From Janthinobacterium fluminis (GTDB taxonomy: Bacteria; Pseudomonadota; Gammaproteobacteria; Burkholderiales; Burkholderiaceae_D): DNA of 64,000 nucleotides. Location: the NCBI RefSeq assembly GCF_028595325.1, contig NZ_JAQQXR010000010.1, positions 1 to 64,000 on the forward strand. Direction: 5' to 3'. The notes beneath the pieces were generated by a model. It had not been told where the DNA came from and ran no database searches. It saw only the letters and a list, made by a program, of their open reading frames with translations. Positions 1-11,183 of the stretch are shown here, piece by piece; position 1 is the first letter of the stretch; every line of letters begins with the position of its first letter. A program made the translations under genes and the position numbers.

Positions 1-225
1 GTAGGCGAAGCCGTAGCCGGCCGCCGCCAGCGCCTGCGTCGCCGGCATGCCGTAGGCGAAGATGGCCACGCCGATGGCCAGCGCCAGCGTGACGGCCGCC
101 GCCACGTGGCCCTTCAAGCGCAGCACCGCCAGCGCGATGAAGAAGAAAATGATGGGGATGGCGGCGGCCAGCGCCGACAGCCACAGGCTGCCGAGCGGGG
201 TGTAGATCTGGTTCCAGGTTTGCAT
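1..225 (-). CDS. lldP: L-lactate permease, N-terminal part (cut by window edge)
   Basis: Only the first 75 codons are in the window; the gene continues beyond base 1. The start (MQTWNQIYTPLGSLWLSAL) matches the N-terminus of LldP/GlcA-type L-lactate permeases. The first hydrophobic helix (AAAIPIIFFFIALAVLRL) is followed by the family's KGHVAA stretch and a second helix ending GYGFAY. The family is an inner-membrane lactate/glycolate:proton symporter. The ATG is preceded at 231-237 by a strong GGAGGAG ribosome binding site. The gene is divergent from the hybrid kinase at 540, with about 310 bases between them. The family call rests on recalled similarity to E. coli LldP; the specific substrate is not proven. 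Confidence 0.85.
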   Translation of the reverse strand, partial: MQTWNQIYTPLGSLWLSALAAAIPIIFFFIALAVLRLKGHVAAAVTLALAIGVAIFAYGMPATQALAAAGYGFAY

Positions 226-539
226 GGTGTCTCCTCCGTTGATGCTTGGTTTGTAAATTCTTTTTATGTGGCCATTCCCGGAAATGGATGACGTCGAGAT
301 AGGAAAGCAGTGTAGCGAGAAGCCATCGCCGTGAGGGCGCCGGCGGCGGTGAAAAGAATTAACCGCAGAAGTGAATATTTTTCACGCCACGCCCGGGCCG
401 TGGCAGGGGGAGCGGCCCCATCCGTTTAGATAACAAATTTATAACTATGCGGGTGGTTTTTGTGACATGATCGCGGTGTGGACTACCTGCTGCGGCGTTC
501 GCCGCGCCCGCCAACCCGTTACGAGACTGGAGATGCACG
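226..539. other. Divergent intergenic region lldP / hybrid kinase
   Basis: No credible gene is seen. The region must hold the promoters of the two divergent genes. A short palindrome, GCCACG-7 nt-CGTGGC, lies at 386-404. An AT-rich patch near 425-450 (ATAACAAATTTATAACTATG) could hold a -10 element for the kinase. No convincing LldR-type operator was recognised. Confidence 0.5.
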
Positions 540-3866
<3,327 letters not shown>

Positions 3867-4061
3867 GGGGGCCGGCCCCCGCGCCGGGCGGCGTTAGCCG
3901 CCTTCCGGGACGATTTTGCCGCGCGCCTTGCTTTCGCTGCGGGCGTGGGCGCGCGCGCCCGGGTGACGCCAGTGGTGATACAGTTGCGCGACTTTTTGCG
4001 CGCCGCTTGCGCGGAAATCAACGTATCCTAGGAACACATTGTTTTTCGCAAAGGTTTACGT

Positions 4062-5585
4062 ATGTCCATGATCCGTTTTCTGTGCGCCGTCGGCTTCGCC
4101 GCGCTGGCCGGCTGCGCCGCCGCGCCGCCGACGCCGGCCGCGCCGGCCTCCGCCGAAACGCTGGCCCTGCTGGCCCGCGTCAGCTGGGGCGTCAACTCGG
4201 CGTCGCTGCGCCAGTTGCAGGCGCAAGGCTGGGATCGCTATCTGGACGGCCAGTTGCATCCGCCGGCGGCGCGCCTGCCGGCCGCCGTGCAGGCGCAGAT
4301 CGACGCGATGGCCATCAGCCGGCGTCCGCTGGTCGAGCTGGTGCGGGAAAACGAGCAGCGGCGCAAGGCGCTGGCGGACATCGCCACCGACGAGGAAAGA
4401 AAGCTGGCGCAGAATGCCTACCAGCAGGAAATGAACCGCCTCGCGCGCGAAGCGGCCAGCCGTTCGCTGCTGCGCGCCCTGTATTCGCCGAACCAGTTGC
4501 AGGAACAGATGACCTGGTTCTGGATGAACCATTTCAGCGTGCACCAGGGCAAGCACAACCTGCGCGCCATGGTCGGCGACTACGAGGCGCGGGCCATCGC
4601 GCCGCACGCGCTGGGCAAGTTCCGCGCCTTGCTGGGCGCCACGGCGCGCCATCCGGCGATGCTGCGCTACCTCGACAACGAGGCCAACGCGGCCAAGGGC
4701 ATCAACGAGAACTATGCGCGCGAGCTGATGGAGTTGCACACGCTGGGCGTGGACGGCGGCTATAGCCAGCGCGACGTGCAGGAGCTGGCGCGTATCCTCA
4801 CCGGCGTCGGCGTCAACCTCGGCGGCGACACGCCGAAGGTGGCGGCCGCGCTGCAGGCGCAGTATGTGCGCGACGGCCTGTTCGAATTCAACCCGAACCG
4901 CCACGATTACGGCGACAAGCAATTTCTCGGGCAGACGCTGCGCGGGCGCGGCCTGGCCGAGCTGGACGAGGCCCTCGACCGCCTCAGCCGCAGCCCGGCG
5001 ACGGCGCGTTTCATCAGCCGCAAGCTGGCGCAATTCCTCGTCGCCGACGAACCGCCGGCGGCCCTGGTCGAGCGCCTGGCGCAAGTTTTCCTGCGCAGTG
5101 ACGGCGACATCGCCGTGACGCTGCGGGCGCTGTTCGCCGACGCCGAATTCCGCCCTTCGCTGGGCCGCAAGTTCAAGGACCCGCTGCACTACGTCGTCTC
5201 GGCGGTGCGCCTGAGCTATGACGACAAGCCCATCCTGAACACGGCGCCGATGCTGGGCTGGCTCAGGCGCATGGGCCAGCCGCTGTACGACCGGCAGACC
5301 CCGGACGGTTATCCGCTGGTCGAAAGCGCCTGGGCCAGCCCCGGCCAGATGAACATCCGCTTCGACATCGCCAGGACCATCGGTTCCGGCGCCGCCGGCC
5401 TGTTCAAGACGGACGGGCCGGCGCCGCAGGAAGTGCCGGCCTTCCCGCAACTGGCCAACGCGCTGTATTACCAGTCGCTGCAGGCGCAGCTCAGCCCCGC
5501 CACCGCGCAGGCGCTGGAGCAGGCCGCGTCGGCGCAGGAATGGAATATCTTCCTGCTGTCCTCGCCCGAAATGATGCGGCGCTAA
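4062..5585 (+). CDS. DUF1800 family lipoprotein
   Basis: Protein of 507 residues beginning with a lipoprotein signal (FAALAGCAAAP), so probably anchored outside the cytoplasmic membrane. The body shows DUF1800 family features: the MTWFWMNHFSVHQGK segment near 150, ENYARELMELHTLG near 215, and DYGDKQFLGQ near 285. The biochemical function of DUF1800 is not established. It is almost always encoded just upstream of a DUF1501 protein, as here (12-base gap), which suggests an export-linked pair acting together. The start is the ATG at 4062; its upstream AAAGG is weak. Confidence 0.88.
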   Translation: MSMIRFLCAVGFAALAGCAAAPPTPAAPASAETLALLARVSWGVNSASLRQLQAQGWDRYLDGQLHPPAARLPAAVQAQIDAMAISRRPLVELVRENEQRRKALADIATDEERKLAQNAYQQEMNRLAREAASRSLLRALYSPNQLQEQMTWFWMNHFSVHQGKHNLRAMVGDYEARAIAPHALGKFRALLGATARHPAMLRYLDNEANAAKGINENYARELMELHTLGVDGGYSQRDVQELARILTGVGVNLGGDTPKVAAALQAQYVRDGLFEFNPNRHDYGDKQFLGQTLRGRGLAELDEALDRLSRSPATARFISRKLAQFLVADEPPAALVERLAQVFLRSDGDIAVTLRALFADAEFRPSLGRKFKDPLHYVVSAVRLSYDDKPILNTAPMLGWLRRMGQPLYDRQTPDGYPLVESAWASPGQMNIRFDIARTIGSGAAGLFKTDGPAPQEVPAFPQLANALYYQSLQAQLSPATAQALEQAASAQEWNIFLLSSPEMMRR

Positions 5586-5597
5586 GGGGCCGGCGCC

Positions 5598-6773
5598 ATG
5601 CACCGCCGCGACATACTGAAGGCGCTGGGCGCGCTGCCGCTGGCGGCGCCGGCCGGCCGGCTGCTGGCCGCGCCGGCCGCCAAGACCCGCCTGTTGTTCG
5701 TGTTTTTGCGCGGCGGCTACGACGCCGCCAACCTGCTGGTGCCGCTGTCGAGCAGCTTCTATTACGAGGCGCGGCCGAACATCGCCATCCCGCGCGCCGG
5801 CGCCAACGCGGCGCTGGCCCTGGACGCCGACTGGGGCTTGCATCCGGCCCTGCGCGACAGCATCTACCCCTTGTTCAACAGCGGCAATGCCGCCTTCGTG
5901 CCGTTCGCCGGCACCACCGACCTCTCGCGCAGCCATTTTGAAACCCAGGACAGCATCGAGCTGGGGCAGGACAGCGGCGGCCGCCGCGATTACCGCTCCG
6001 GCTTCCTGAACCGGCTGGCGGAAACCCTGAACGGCGGCGGCATCGCCTTCACCGAGCAACTGCCGCTGATCTTCCAGGGCGAGGTGCAGGTGCCGAACAT
6101 GGCCTTGCGCGAGATCGGCAAGCCGGGGCTGGACGCGCGCCAGAGCAGGATCGTCGCGGCGATGTACCGGGGCGGCGCGCTGGAACGCCCGGTCAGCGAC
6201 GGTTTCGCCGTGCGCGCGGACGTGCTGCGCGAGCTGGGCGGCGAGATGGCGGCGGCCGACCGCAACGCCATCAGCGCCAAGGGTTTCGAGCTGGAGGCGC
6301 GCCGCATCGCCCGGCTGATGCGGGACAAATACCACATCGGCTTTGTCGATGTCGGCGGTTGGGACACGCACGTGGGCGAGGGCGGCGCGACCGGCTATCT
6401 GGCCGGCCGCTTCGAGGAGCTGGGCCGCGGCCTGGCGGCGTTCGCGCAGGAAATGGGCGACGACTGGCGCGACACCCTTGTCGTCGTCGTCAGCGAATTC
6501 GGCCGCACCTTCCGCGAAAACGGCAACCGCGGCACCGACCATGGACATGGCAGCGTGTTCTGGGTATTGGGCGGCGGCATCCGCGGCAAGCGCATCGCCG
6601 GCGAGCAAGTGCGGGTCGAGCGGGCCAGCCTGTTTGAACAGCGCGACTTTCCGGTGCTTAACGAGTACCGTGCCGTGCTGGGCGGCCTGTTCGCCCGCGC
6701 CTACGGCTTGAGCGCGGCGCAGCTCGACCACGTGTTTGCCGGCGTCAAGCCGCGCGATCTGGGATTGATCTAG
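5598..6773 (+). CDS. DUF1501 family protein (Tat-type signal)
   Basis: Protein of 391 residues. The N-terminus MHRRDILKALGALPLAAPAG resembles a twin-arginine signal, so the protein is probably exported folded. The body has DUF1501 hallmarks: FLRGGYDAANLLVPL early, DVGGWDTHVGEGG near 250, and VVVSEFGRTFRENGNRGTDH near 305. The family belongs to the alkaline-phosphatase/sulfatase-like fold, and its substrate is unknown. The gene follows the DUF1800 gene by 12 bases and is probably co-transcribed. The context (secreted lipoprotein plus Tat protein) suggests a two-component extracytoplasmic function, which is inference. Confidence 0.88.
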   Translation: MHRRDILKALGALPLAAPAGRLLAAPAAKTRLLFVFLRGGYDAANLLVPLSSSFYYEARPNIAIPRAGANAALALDADWGLHPALRDSIYPLFNSGNAAFVPFAGTTDLSRSHFETQDSIELGQDSGGRRDYRSGFLNRLAETLNGGGIAFTEQLPLIFQGEVQVPNMALREIGKPGLDARQSRIVAAMYRGGALERPVSDGFAVRADVLRELGGEMAAADRNAISAKGFELEARRIARLMRDKYHIGFVDVGGWDTHVGEGGATGYLAGRFEELGRGLAAFAQEMGDDWRDTLVVVVSEFGRTFRENGNRGTDHGHGSVFWVLGGGIRGKRIAGEQVRVERASLFEQRDFPVLNEYRAVLGGLFARAYGLSAAQLDHVFAGVKPRDLGLI

Positions 6774-6874
6774 TAGAAAGGGCGGTCACCTGCCAGCCCG
6801 GCTATTCCTGGCGCGCGAAACAATGAGGGGTCGATCCAGGGATCGGTGCTTCGGGCGCCCGGAACGGCCGGGCA

Positions 6875-7099
6875 TCAATGCGCTTTTGACAGGATTAACA
6901 GCCAGCGGCGCATCAGCAGCACTTCAACATAACCCGGCTCGATGCCGGTGCCGCACTCGATCAAGGGATTGACAGCATAGTAGCGCTTGCGGAAATCACG
7001 GCAAACAAGCATTTCGCGTTTGCCCATACGGACCAGGAAGGAGTTAGGGGCATATTCCAAACCGAACCGGGAACCGAAGCCGCTATTCAATGTTGTCAT
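6875..7099 (-). CDS. Small orphan protein, probably SOS-induced
   Basis: A 74-residue basic protein of no recognised family. It has aromatic and Arg/Lys-rich stretches (RDFRKRYYAVNPLIE) and ends in a hydrophobic patch (VLLMRRWLLILSKAH). The frame stays open upstream to 7165, but the ATG at 7099 is chosen because AAAGGA sits 5 bases before it. Two LexA-box-like sequences lie 50-90 bases upstream, implying induction by DNA damage. It is divergent from the PAP2 gene. Its base composition is less GC-rich than its neighbours. It could be a small cell-division or DNA-repair effector, but nothing in the sequence proves that. Confidence 0.6.
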   Translation of the reverse strand: MTTLNSGFGSRFGLEYAPNSFLVRMGKREMLVCRDFRKRYYAVNPLIECGTGIEPGYVEVLLMRRWLLILSKAH

Positions 7100-7149
7100 G
7101 ACAATCCTTTGAGGGAGAGATGTTGAACGAGACGCCAGCTTAGCATAAC

Positions 7150-7169
7150 TACTGTATAAAAACACAGTT
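7150..7169 (-). promoter_or_regulatory. LexA (SOS) box 1, perfect CTGT-N8-ACAG
   Basis: The site reads TACTGTATAAAAACACAGTT. The half-sites CTGT and ACAG are exact with an 8-base AT-rich spacer, which is the classical LexA operator form of gamma- and betaproteobacteria. It lies 51 bases upstream of the small minus-strand gene starting at 7099. Confidence 0.75.
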
Positions 7170-7188
7170 ACTGTATAAATAATCAGTC
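7169..7188 (-). promoter_or_regulatory. LexA (SOS) box 2, imperfect, tandem
   Basis: The site reads TACTGTATAAATAATCAGTC. It directly abuts box 1 with a 19-base repeat distance. The left half-site CTGT is perfect and the right half is TCAG instead of ACAG. Tandem boxes are typical of tightly repressed SOS genes. The PAP2 gene starts 84 bases away on the other strand and might also be affected. Confidence 0.6.
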
Positions 7189-7271
7189 ATCGGCGGTTTT
7201 GTGGCATTTTAACCATAATTTCTGCTTAAGCCTTCTGCGCTATGCTGGCGGCACCGTACCGAAGGATTCCC

Positions 7272-8006
7272 ATGACATCGCCAGCCCCATCCAAATTCAG
7301 CAAATTCCTCGCCGCCCGCCTGTCCCCGGACGGCGAATTCGGCCTGTATCTGACGGCCGGCGTCGCGCTGCTGCTGGCGGCCGCCTGGATTTTCGGCGCC
7401 ATCGCCGAGGCCGTGATGGGCGCCGCGCAGATCACCGTGATCGACGTGCAGATCTCGCAGTGGTTCAACGCCCACGCGGTCGCCTGGCTGACGGGCGTCA
7501 TGGTGGTCGTCACGCATGCGCACAGCGTGGCCGGCATCGTCGCGCTGACGGCGCTGCTGGCGCTGTATTTCTATCGGAAACAGGCGCGTTTCTGGCTGCT
7601 GACCCTGCTCGTCGCGATGCCAGGCGTCATGGTTTTGAATGTGCTGCTAAAGTATCTCTTTGTGCGCGCCCGCCCCAGCTTCGAGACGCCCATCCTGGAC
7701 CTGCAGCTGAGCAGCTACAGCTTTCCCAGCGGCCACACGGCGACGGCGACGGTGCTGTACGGCTTGCTCGGCGCCTATCTGGTGTGCCGGACGCCGAAGT
7801 GGGGCGCCCGCGCCGCCATTGCGCTGGGCGCCGCGCTGATGGTGGCGCTGGTGGCCTTGAGCCGGATTTACCTGGGCGCGCACTATCCCAGCGACGTGCT
7901 GGCGGCGATGGCGGAAAGCTGCGGCTGGCTGGCCGTCTGCATGACCGCCAGCTCGCACCTGCGGCGGCGCCTGGACGCCGCTAACCATCAAGGAGGCTTA
8001 TCCTGA
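7272..8006 (+). CDS. PAP2 family membrane phosphatase
   Basis: Protein of 244 residues with about six hydrophobic segments. It carries the complete three-part PAP2 phosphatase signature: K-x6-RP (KYLFVRARP), PSGH (FPSGHTAT) and SR-x5-H-x3-D (SRIYLGAHYPSD). Such enzymes dephosphorylate phosphatidic acid, undecaprenyl pyrophosphate or related lipid phosphates at the outer face of the inner membrane. The ATG at 7272 follows AAGGATTCCC and is preferred over an in-frame ATG 30 bases upstream. The stop overlaps the start of a diacylglycerol-kinase-like gene, so the two are probably translationally coupled. Confidence 0.93.
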   Translation: MTSPAPSKFSKFLAARLSPDGEFGLYLTAGVALLLAAAWIFGAIAEAVMGAAQITVIDVQISQWFNAHAVAWLTGVMVVVTHAHSVAGIVALTALLALYFYRKQARFWLLTLLVAMPGVMVLNVLLKYLFVRARPSFETPILDLQLSSYSFPSGHTATATVLYGLLGAYLVCRTPKWGARAAIALGAALMVALVALSRIYLGAHYPSDVLAAMAESCGWLAVCMTASSHLRRRLDAANHQGGLS

Positions 8007-8902
8007 TTGCTGTCACCGTCATCATCAACGCCGGCGCCGGCTGCGGTTACGCGGCCGACTGGGCCGGGCAGCTCGATGAAAAGTTCCGCGCGCACGGCTT
8101 CGCCGCCGCCATCACGCTGGCCGACAGCGGCGAACAGATGATCGCGACGGCGCGCCGGGCCGTCGCCGACGGCGCCGCCCTGGTGGTCGCCGGCGGCGGC
8201 GACGGCACCGTCAACGCGGTCGCCGCGGCCCTGGTCGACAGCGGCATCCCCTTCGGCGTGCTGCCGCTGGGCACGCTGAACCATTTCGCCAAGGATTTGC
8301 GCATCCCGCTGGCGCTCGACGAGGCCATCGCCAATCTGGCGCGCGGCGTGCCGGTCAAGGTCGACGTCGGCGAGGTCAACGGCCGGGTGTTCCTGAATAA
8401 CTCCAGCCTCGGCCTGTATCCGGACATCGTGCGCGACCGCGAAAAGCAGCAGCGCCGCCTCGGCCGCGGCAAATGGCTGGCGTTTGGCTGGGCCGCGATG
8501 ACGGCGCTGCGCCGCTATCCCTTCCTCGACGTCCGCCTGCAACTGAACGGCGGGCAGCGCGCGCGCAGCACGCCCTTCGTCTTCATCGGCAATAATGAAT
8601 ATCTGATGCAGGGCTTGAACATCGGCGAGCGCGCGCGCCTCGACTGCGGCCTGCTGAGCCTGTACGTGGCGCAGCGCCCCGGCCGCCTGGGACTGCTGCG
8701 GATGGCCTTGCACGCCCTGTTCGGGCGGCTGGCGCAGTTGCAGGATTTCGACGTGCTGGCGACCCGCGAACTGGCCATCCACACGCACCACAAGCGCCTG
8801 CGCGTGGCCACCGATGGCGAGGTGACGGTGATGGCGACACCCTTGCACTACCGCATCCGCGTGGCGGCGCTCAGGGTGCTGGTGCCGGCGCCGCGGGGCT
8901 AG
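8003..8902 (+). CDS. Diacylglycerol kinase family (YegS/LCB5-type) lipid kinase with non-canonical start
   Basis: About 299 residues. The nucleotide-binding signature GGGDGTVNAVA and LPLGTLNHFAKDL identify the DAGK catalytic family, which phosphorylates diacylglycerol or related lipids. The family's first motif (INAGAGCG) lies upstream of the first in-frame ATG at 8138, so the true start must be earlier. The reading frame opens only at 7985 and contains no ATG, GTG or TTG before 8138. CTG at 8003 is the best candidate: AAGGAGG at 7990-7996 stands 6 bases before it, and it overlaps the PAP2 stop as CTGA. ATT at 8006 is the alternative. Kinase next to phosphatase suggests a lipid-phosphate cycle. 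Confidence 0.85.
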   Translation: MIAVTVIINAGAGCGYAADWAGQLDEKFRAHGFAAAITLADSGEQMIATARRAVADGAALVVAGGGDGTVNAVAAALVDSGIPFGVLPLGTLNHFAKDLRIPLALDEAIANLARGVPVKVDVGEVNGRVFLNNSSLGLYPDIVRDREKQQRRLGRGKWLAFGWAAMTALRRYPFLDVRLQLNGGQRARSTPFVFIGNNEYLMQGLNIGERARLDCGLLSLYVAQRPGRLGLLRMALHALFGRLAQLQDFDVLATRELAIHTHHKRLRVATDGEVTVMATPLHYRIRVAALRVLVPAPRG

Positions 8903-8906
8903 GCCG

Positions 8907-9725
8907 ATGCGCACGCTGATCCACCTGTCCGACCTGCATTTCGGCCGCGTCGACCCGGCCTTGATCGCGCCGCTGACGGCGCTGGCGGCGCGCCTGGCGC
9001 CGGACGTGGTGGTGGTGTCGGGCGACCTGACGCAGCGCGCCCGCAGCGCCGAGTTCCGCGCCGCGCGCGCCTTCCTCGACGGCTTGCCGGGGCCGCAGAT
9101 CGTTGTGCCGGGCAATCACGACGTGCCGCTTTACAACGTCGCGGCGCGTTTTTTGACGCCGCTGCACAAGTACCGGCGCCACGTCTGCGACGACCTGAGC
9201 CCGGAGTATATTGACGATGAAATTGCCGTGCTGGGGATAAACACCGCGCGCTCGCTGACCTTCAAGGACGGCCGCGTCAACCACGCGCAGATCGACCGCG
9301 TGCGGGCGCGGCTGGACGGCCTGGGGCCGGGGCGCACCAAGGTCATCGTCACGCACCACCCCTTCGACTTGCCGCAACATTTCGGCGAGAGCAAGCTGGT
9401 CGACCGCGCGCCGGCGGCCATGGACATGTTCGCCGCATGCGGCGTCGACCTGCTGCTGGCCGGCCATCTGCACGCCAGCCACGCCGGCAACACGGCGGCG
9501 CGCTACCAGATCGGCGGCTACGCGGCGCTGATGGTGCAGGCCGGCACGGCGACGTCGACGCGCGGCCGTGGCGAAAGCAATTCCTTCAATGTGCTGCGGA
9601 TAGGCGCGGGACATATCGTGGTCGAGCGCTACAGCTGGGACGAGGGCGGGGCGGGGTTCGGGCTGGTTGGCGCCGAATCGTTCGGGCGCGAGGGCGGGGT
9701 ATGGGCCGGTCATCCGCTCCCCTAG
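8907..9725 (+). CDS. Metallophosphoesterase (calcineurin-like, cAMP-phosphodiesterase type)
   Basis: Protein of 272 residues carrying every metal-binding motif of the calcineurin-like fold in order: DLHFGR (DxH), SGDLTQ (GDxx), VPGNHDVP (GNHD), VTHHPFD, and LLAGHLHASH (GHxH). It is soluble, with no signal peptide. It probably hydrolyses a phosphodiester such as cAMP or a lipid-linked phosphate, and the substrate cannot be decided from sequence. It lies 4 bases after the lipid kinase in one operon with PAP2, so a role in lipid or nucleotide signalling is plausible. Confidence 0.9.
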   Translation: MRTLIHLSDLHFGRVDPALIAPLTALAARLAPDVVVVSGDLTQRARSAEFRAARAFLDGLPGPQIVVPGNHDVPLYNVAARFLTPLHKYRRHVCDDLSPEYIDDEIAVLGINTARSLTFKDGRVNHAQIDRVRARLDGLGPGRTKVIVTHHPFDLPQHFGESKLVDRAPAAMDMFAACGVDLLLAGHLHASHAGNTAARYQIGGYAALMVQAGTATSTRGRGESNSFNVLRIGAGHIVVERYSWDEGGAGFGLVGAESFGREGGVWAGHPLP

Positions 9726-9791
9726 GCAATGCCGGGGCGCTGCGGGCCGGGATGTCCGTTGGCGGCGCGCCCGGTCCAGGCCATGCAGTAG

Positions 9792-11183
9792 TTACAGCCA
9801 ATAGTTCATGAAGCGCGCGGCCCATTCCTTGAGGCGGTCGGCAAAGGGCCGGGCGGCCCATTTTTCCCGGGTGATTTCCAGCGAGTCGCGCAAATCCTCC
9901 TGGAAGGCGTTTTCCATTTCGCGGCCGAAGCTGTCGCCCAGCACCACCACGTTCAGTTCGCTGTTGTGGAGGAAGCTGCGCATGTCGATATTGGTCGAGC
10001 CGACGGTCGACCAGGCGCCGTCGATGACGGCCGTCTTCGCGTGCAGCACGGCCAGTTGCAAATGGAAGATGCGCACGCCGCAGGCCAGCAGCTCGTCGTA
10101 TAGCGCGTGGCCGGCGTGGAACACCAGGCCGCTGTCGGACACGCCCGGCAGCACCACTTGCACGTCGACGCCGCGCCGGGCCGCGCCGCACAGGGCGGCG
10201 GCGGTCTGCTGGTCGGGCACGAAATAGGCGGAGGTGATGTGGATGCTGCGTTTGGCTTCCTGGATCGCCAGGATATAGGCCTTGTAGATTTCAAAGCCGC
10301 CGCCCGGTTCGCTGGCGATGACGCGCACCAGGCGTTTGCCCACTTCCGCCAGCGGCGGGAAGTAGCTGGCGTCGGGCAGCTCGGCCGCGTCCTGCTGCGA
10401 CCAGGCACGGATGAACAGCCACTGGAAGGCGGCCACGGCCGGCCCGTCGATTTTGACGTGGGTGTCGCGCCAGCCGACCTGGGACTGGTCGGTGGGTTTC
10501 GACTTCGAGCGGAACAGCGAGCTCTTGGCGTAGGTGGCGCTGATGTTGATGCCGCCGGTGAAGGCGAGCTTGCCGTCGACGATGAGGATTTTGCGGTGGT
10601 CGCGGTTGTTGATTTTCCAGGCGTCGCCGCGCACCTTGGCCGGGTTGACGGGATTGAACGCGACCAGGTGGATGCCGGCCGCGCGCATGCGCTCGAAGAA
10701 CGCTTGCGGCACGCCCAGCGTGCCGACGCTGTCGTAGATGATGTTGACGGCGACGCCGGCGCGCTGTTTCTCGATCAGGGCGTCGGCGAATTTCAGGCCC
10801 AGCTCGTCCTGGTCGAAGATATAGGTTTCCAGGTTGATATGGTTCTTTGCCTCGGCGATGGCCTTGAGCATTTCCGCCATCGTTTGCGGGCCGTCGAACA
10901 GCAGTGTCACCTCGTTGCCCTTGATTAAGGGCACGCCGGTGACGGCCTCTTCCAGCGCGGCCATCGCCGCCAGGTCGACGCCGGACCTGGCCCAGCGCCT
11001 GGCCAGCGGCGCGCGCGCGTGCCTGGGCGGCAGCGTGCCGCCCTTGCCGCTGGTGATGCTGGGCACGGCCGGCGGGTCCAGCGTCGCGCGCAGTTGCTGC
11101 ACGTCCGGCAAGGTGGAGCAGGCGGCCAGCATCCAGCATGCGCAGATGGATGGCAAGCGGTGCAGAACCTGACCGAGTTTCAT
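9792..11183 (-). CDS. Phospholipase D / cardiolipin synthase-like lipoprotein
   Basis: Protein of 463 residues beginning with a lipoprotein signal (CWMLAACSTLP). Two PLD catalytic motifs H-x-K-x4-D are intact: HRKILIVDGKLAFTGGINIS and HAKTAVIDGAWSTVGSTNID. This is the bacterial cardiolipin synthase/PLD arrangement, transferring phosphatidyl groups or hydrolysing phosphodiesters at the envelope. The frame is open far upstream, but the ATG at 11183 has AAAGGGAC before it and overlaps the stop of the upstream membrane-protein gene by one base (TAATG), so coupled translation is likely. It is convergent with the metallophosphoesterase gene. Confidence 0.9.
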   Translation of the reverse strand: MKLGQVLHRLPSICACWMLAACSTLPDVQQLRATLDPPAVPSITSGKGGTLPPRHARAPLARRWARSGVDLAAMAALEEAVTGVPLIKGNEVTLLFDGPQTMAEMLKAIAEAKNHINLETYIFDQDELGLKFADALIEKQRAGVAVNIIYDSVGTLGVPQAFFERMRAAGIHLVAFNPVNPAKVRGDAWKINNRDHRKILIVDGKLAFTGGINISATYAKSSLFRSKSKPTDQSQVGWRDTHVKIDGPAVAAFQWLFIRAWSQQDAAELPDASYFPPLAEVGKRLVRVIASEPGGGFEIYKAYILAIQEAKRSIHITSAYFVPDQQTAAALCGAARRGVDVQVVLPGVSDSGLVFHAGHALYDELLACGVRIFHLQLAVLHAKTAVIDGAWSTVGSTNIDMRSFLHNSELNVVVLGDSFGREMENAFQEDLRDSLEITREKWAARPFADRLKEWAARFMNYWL

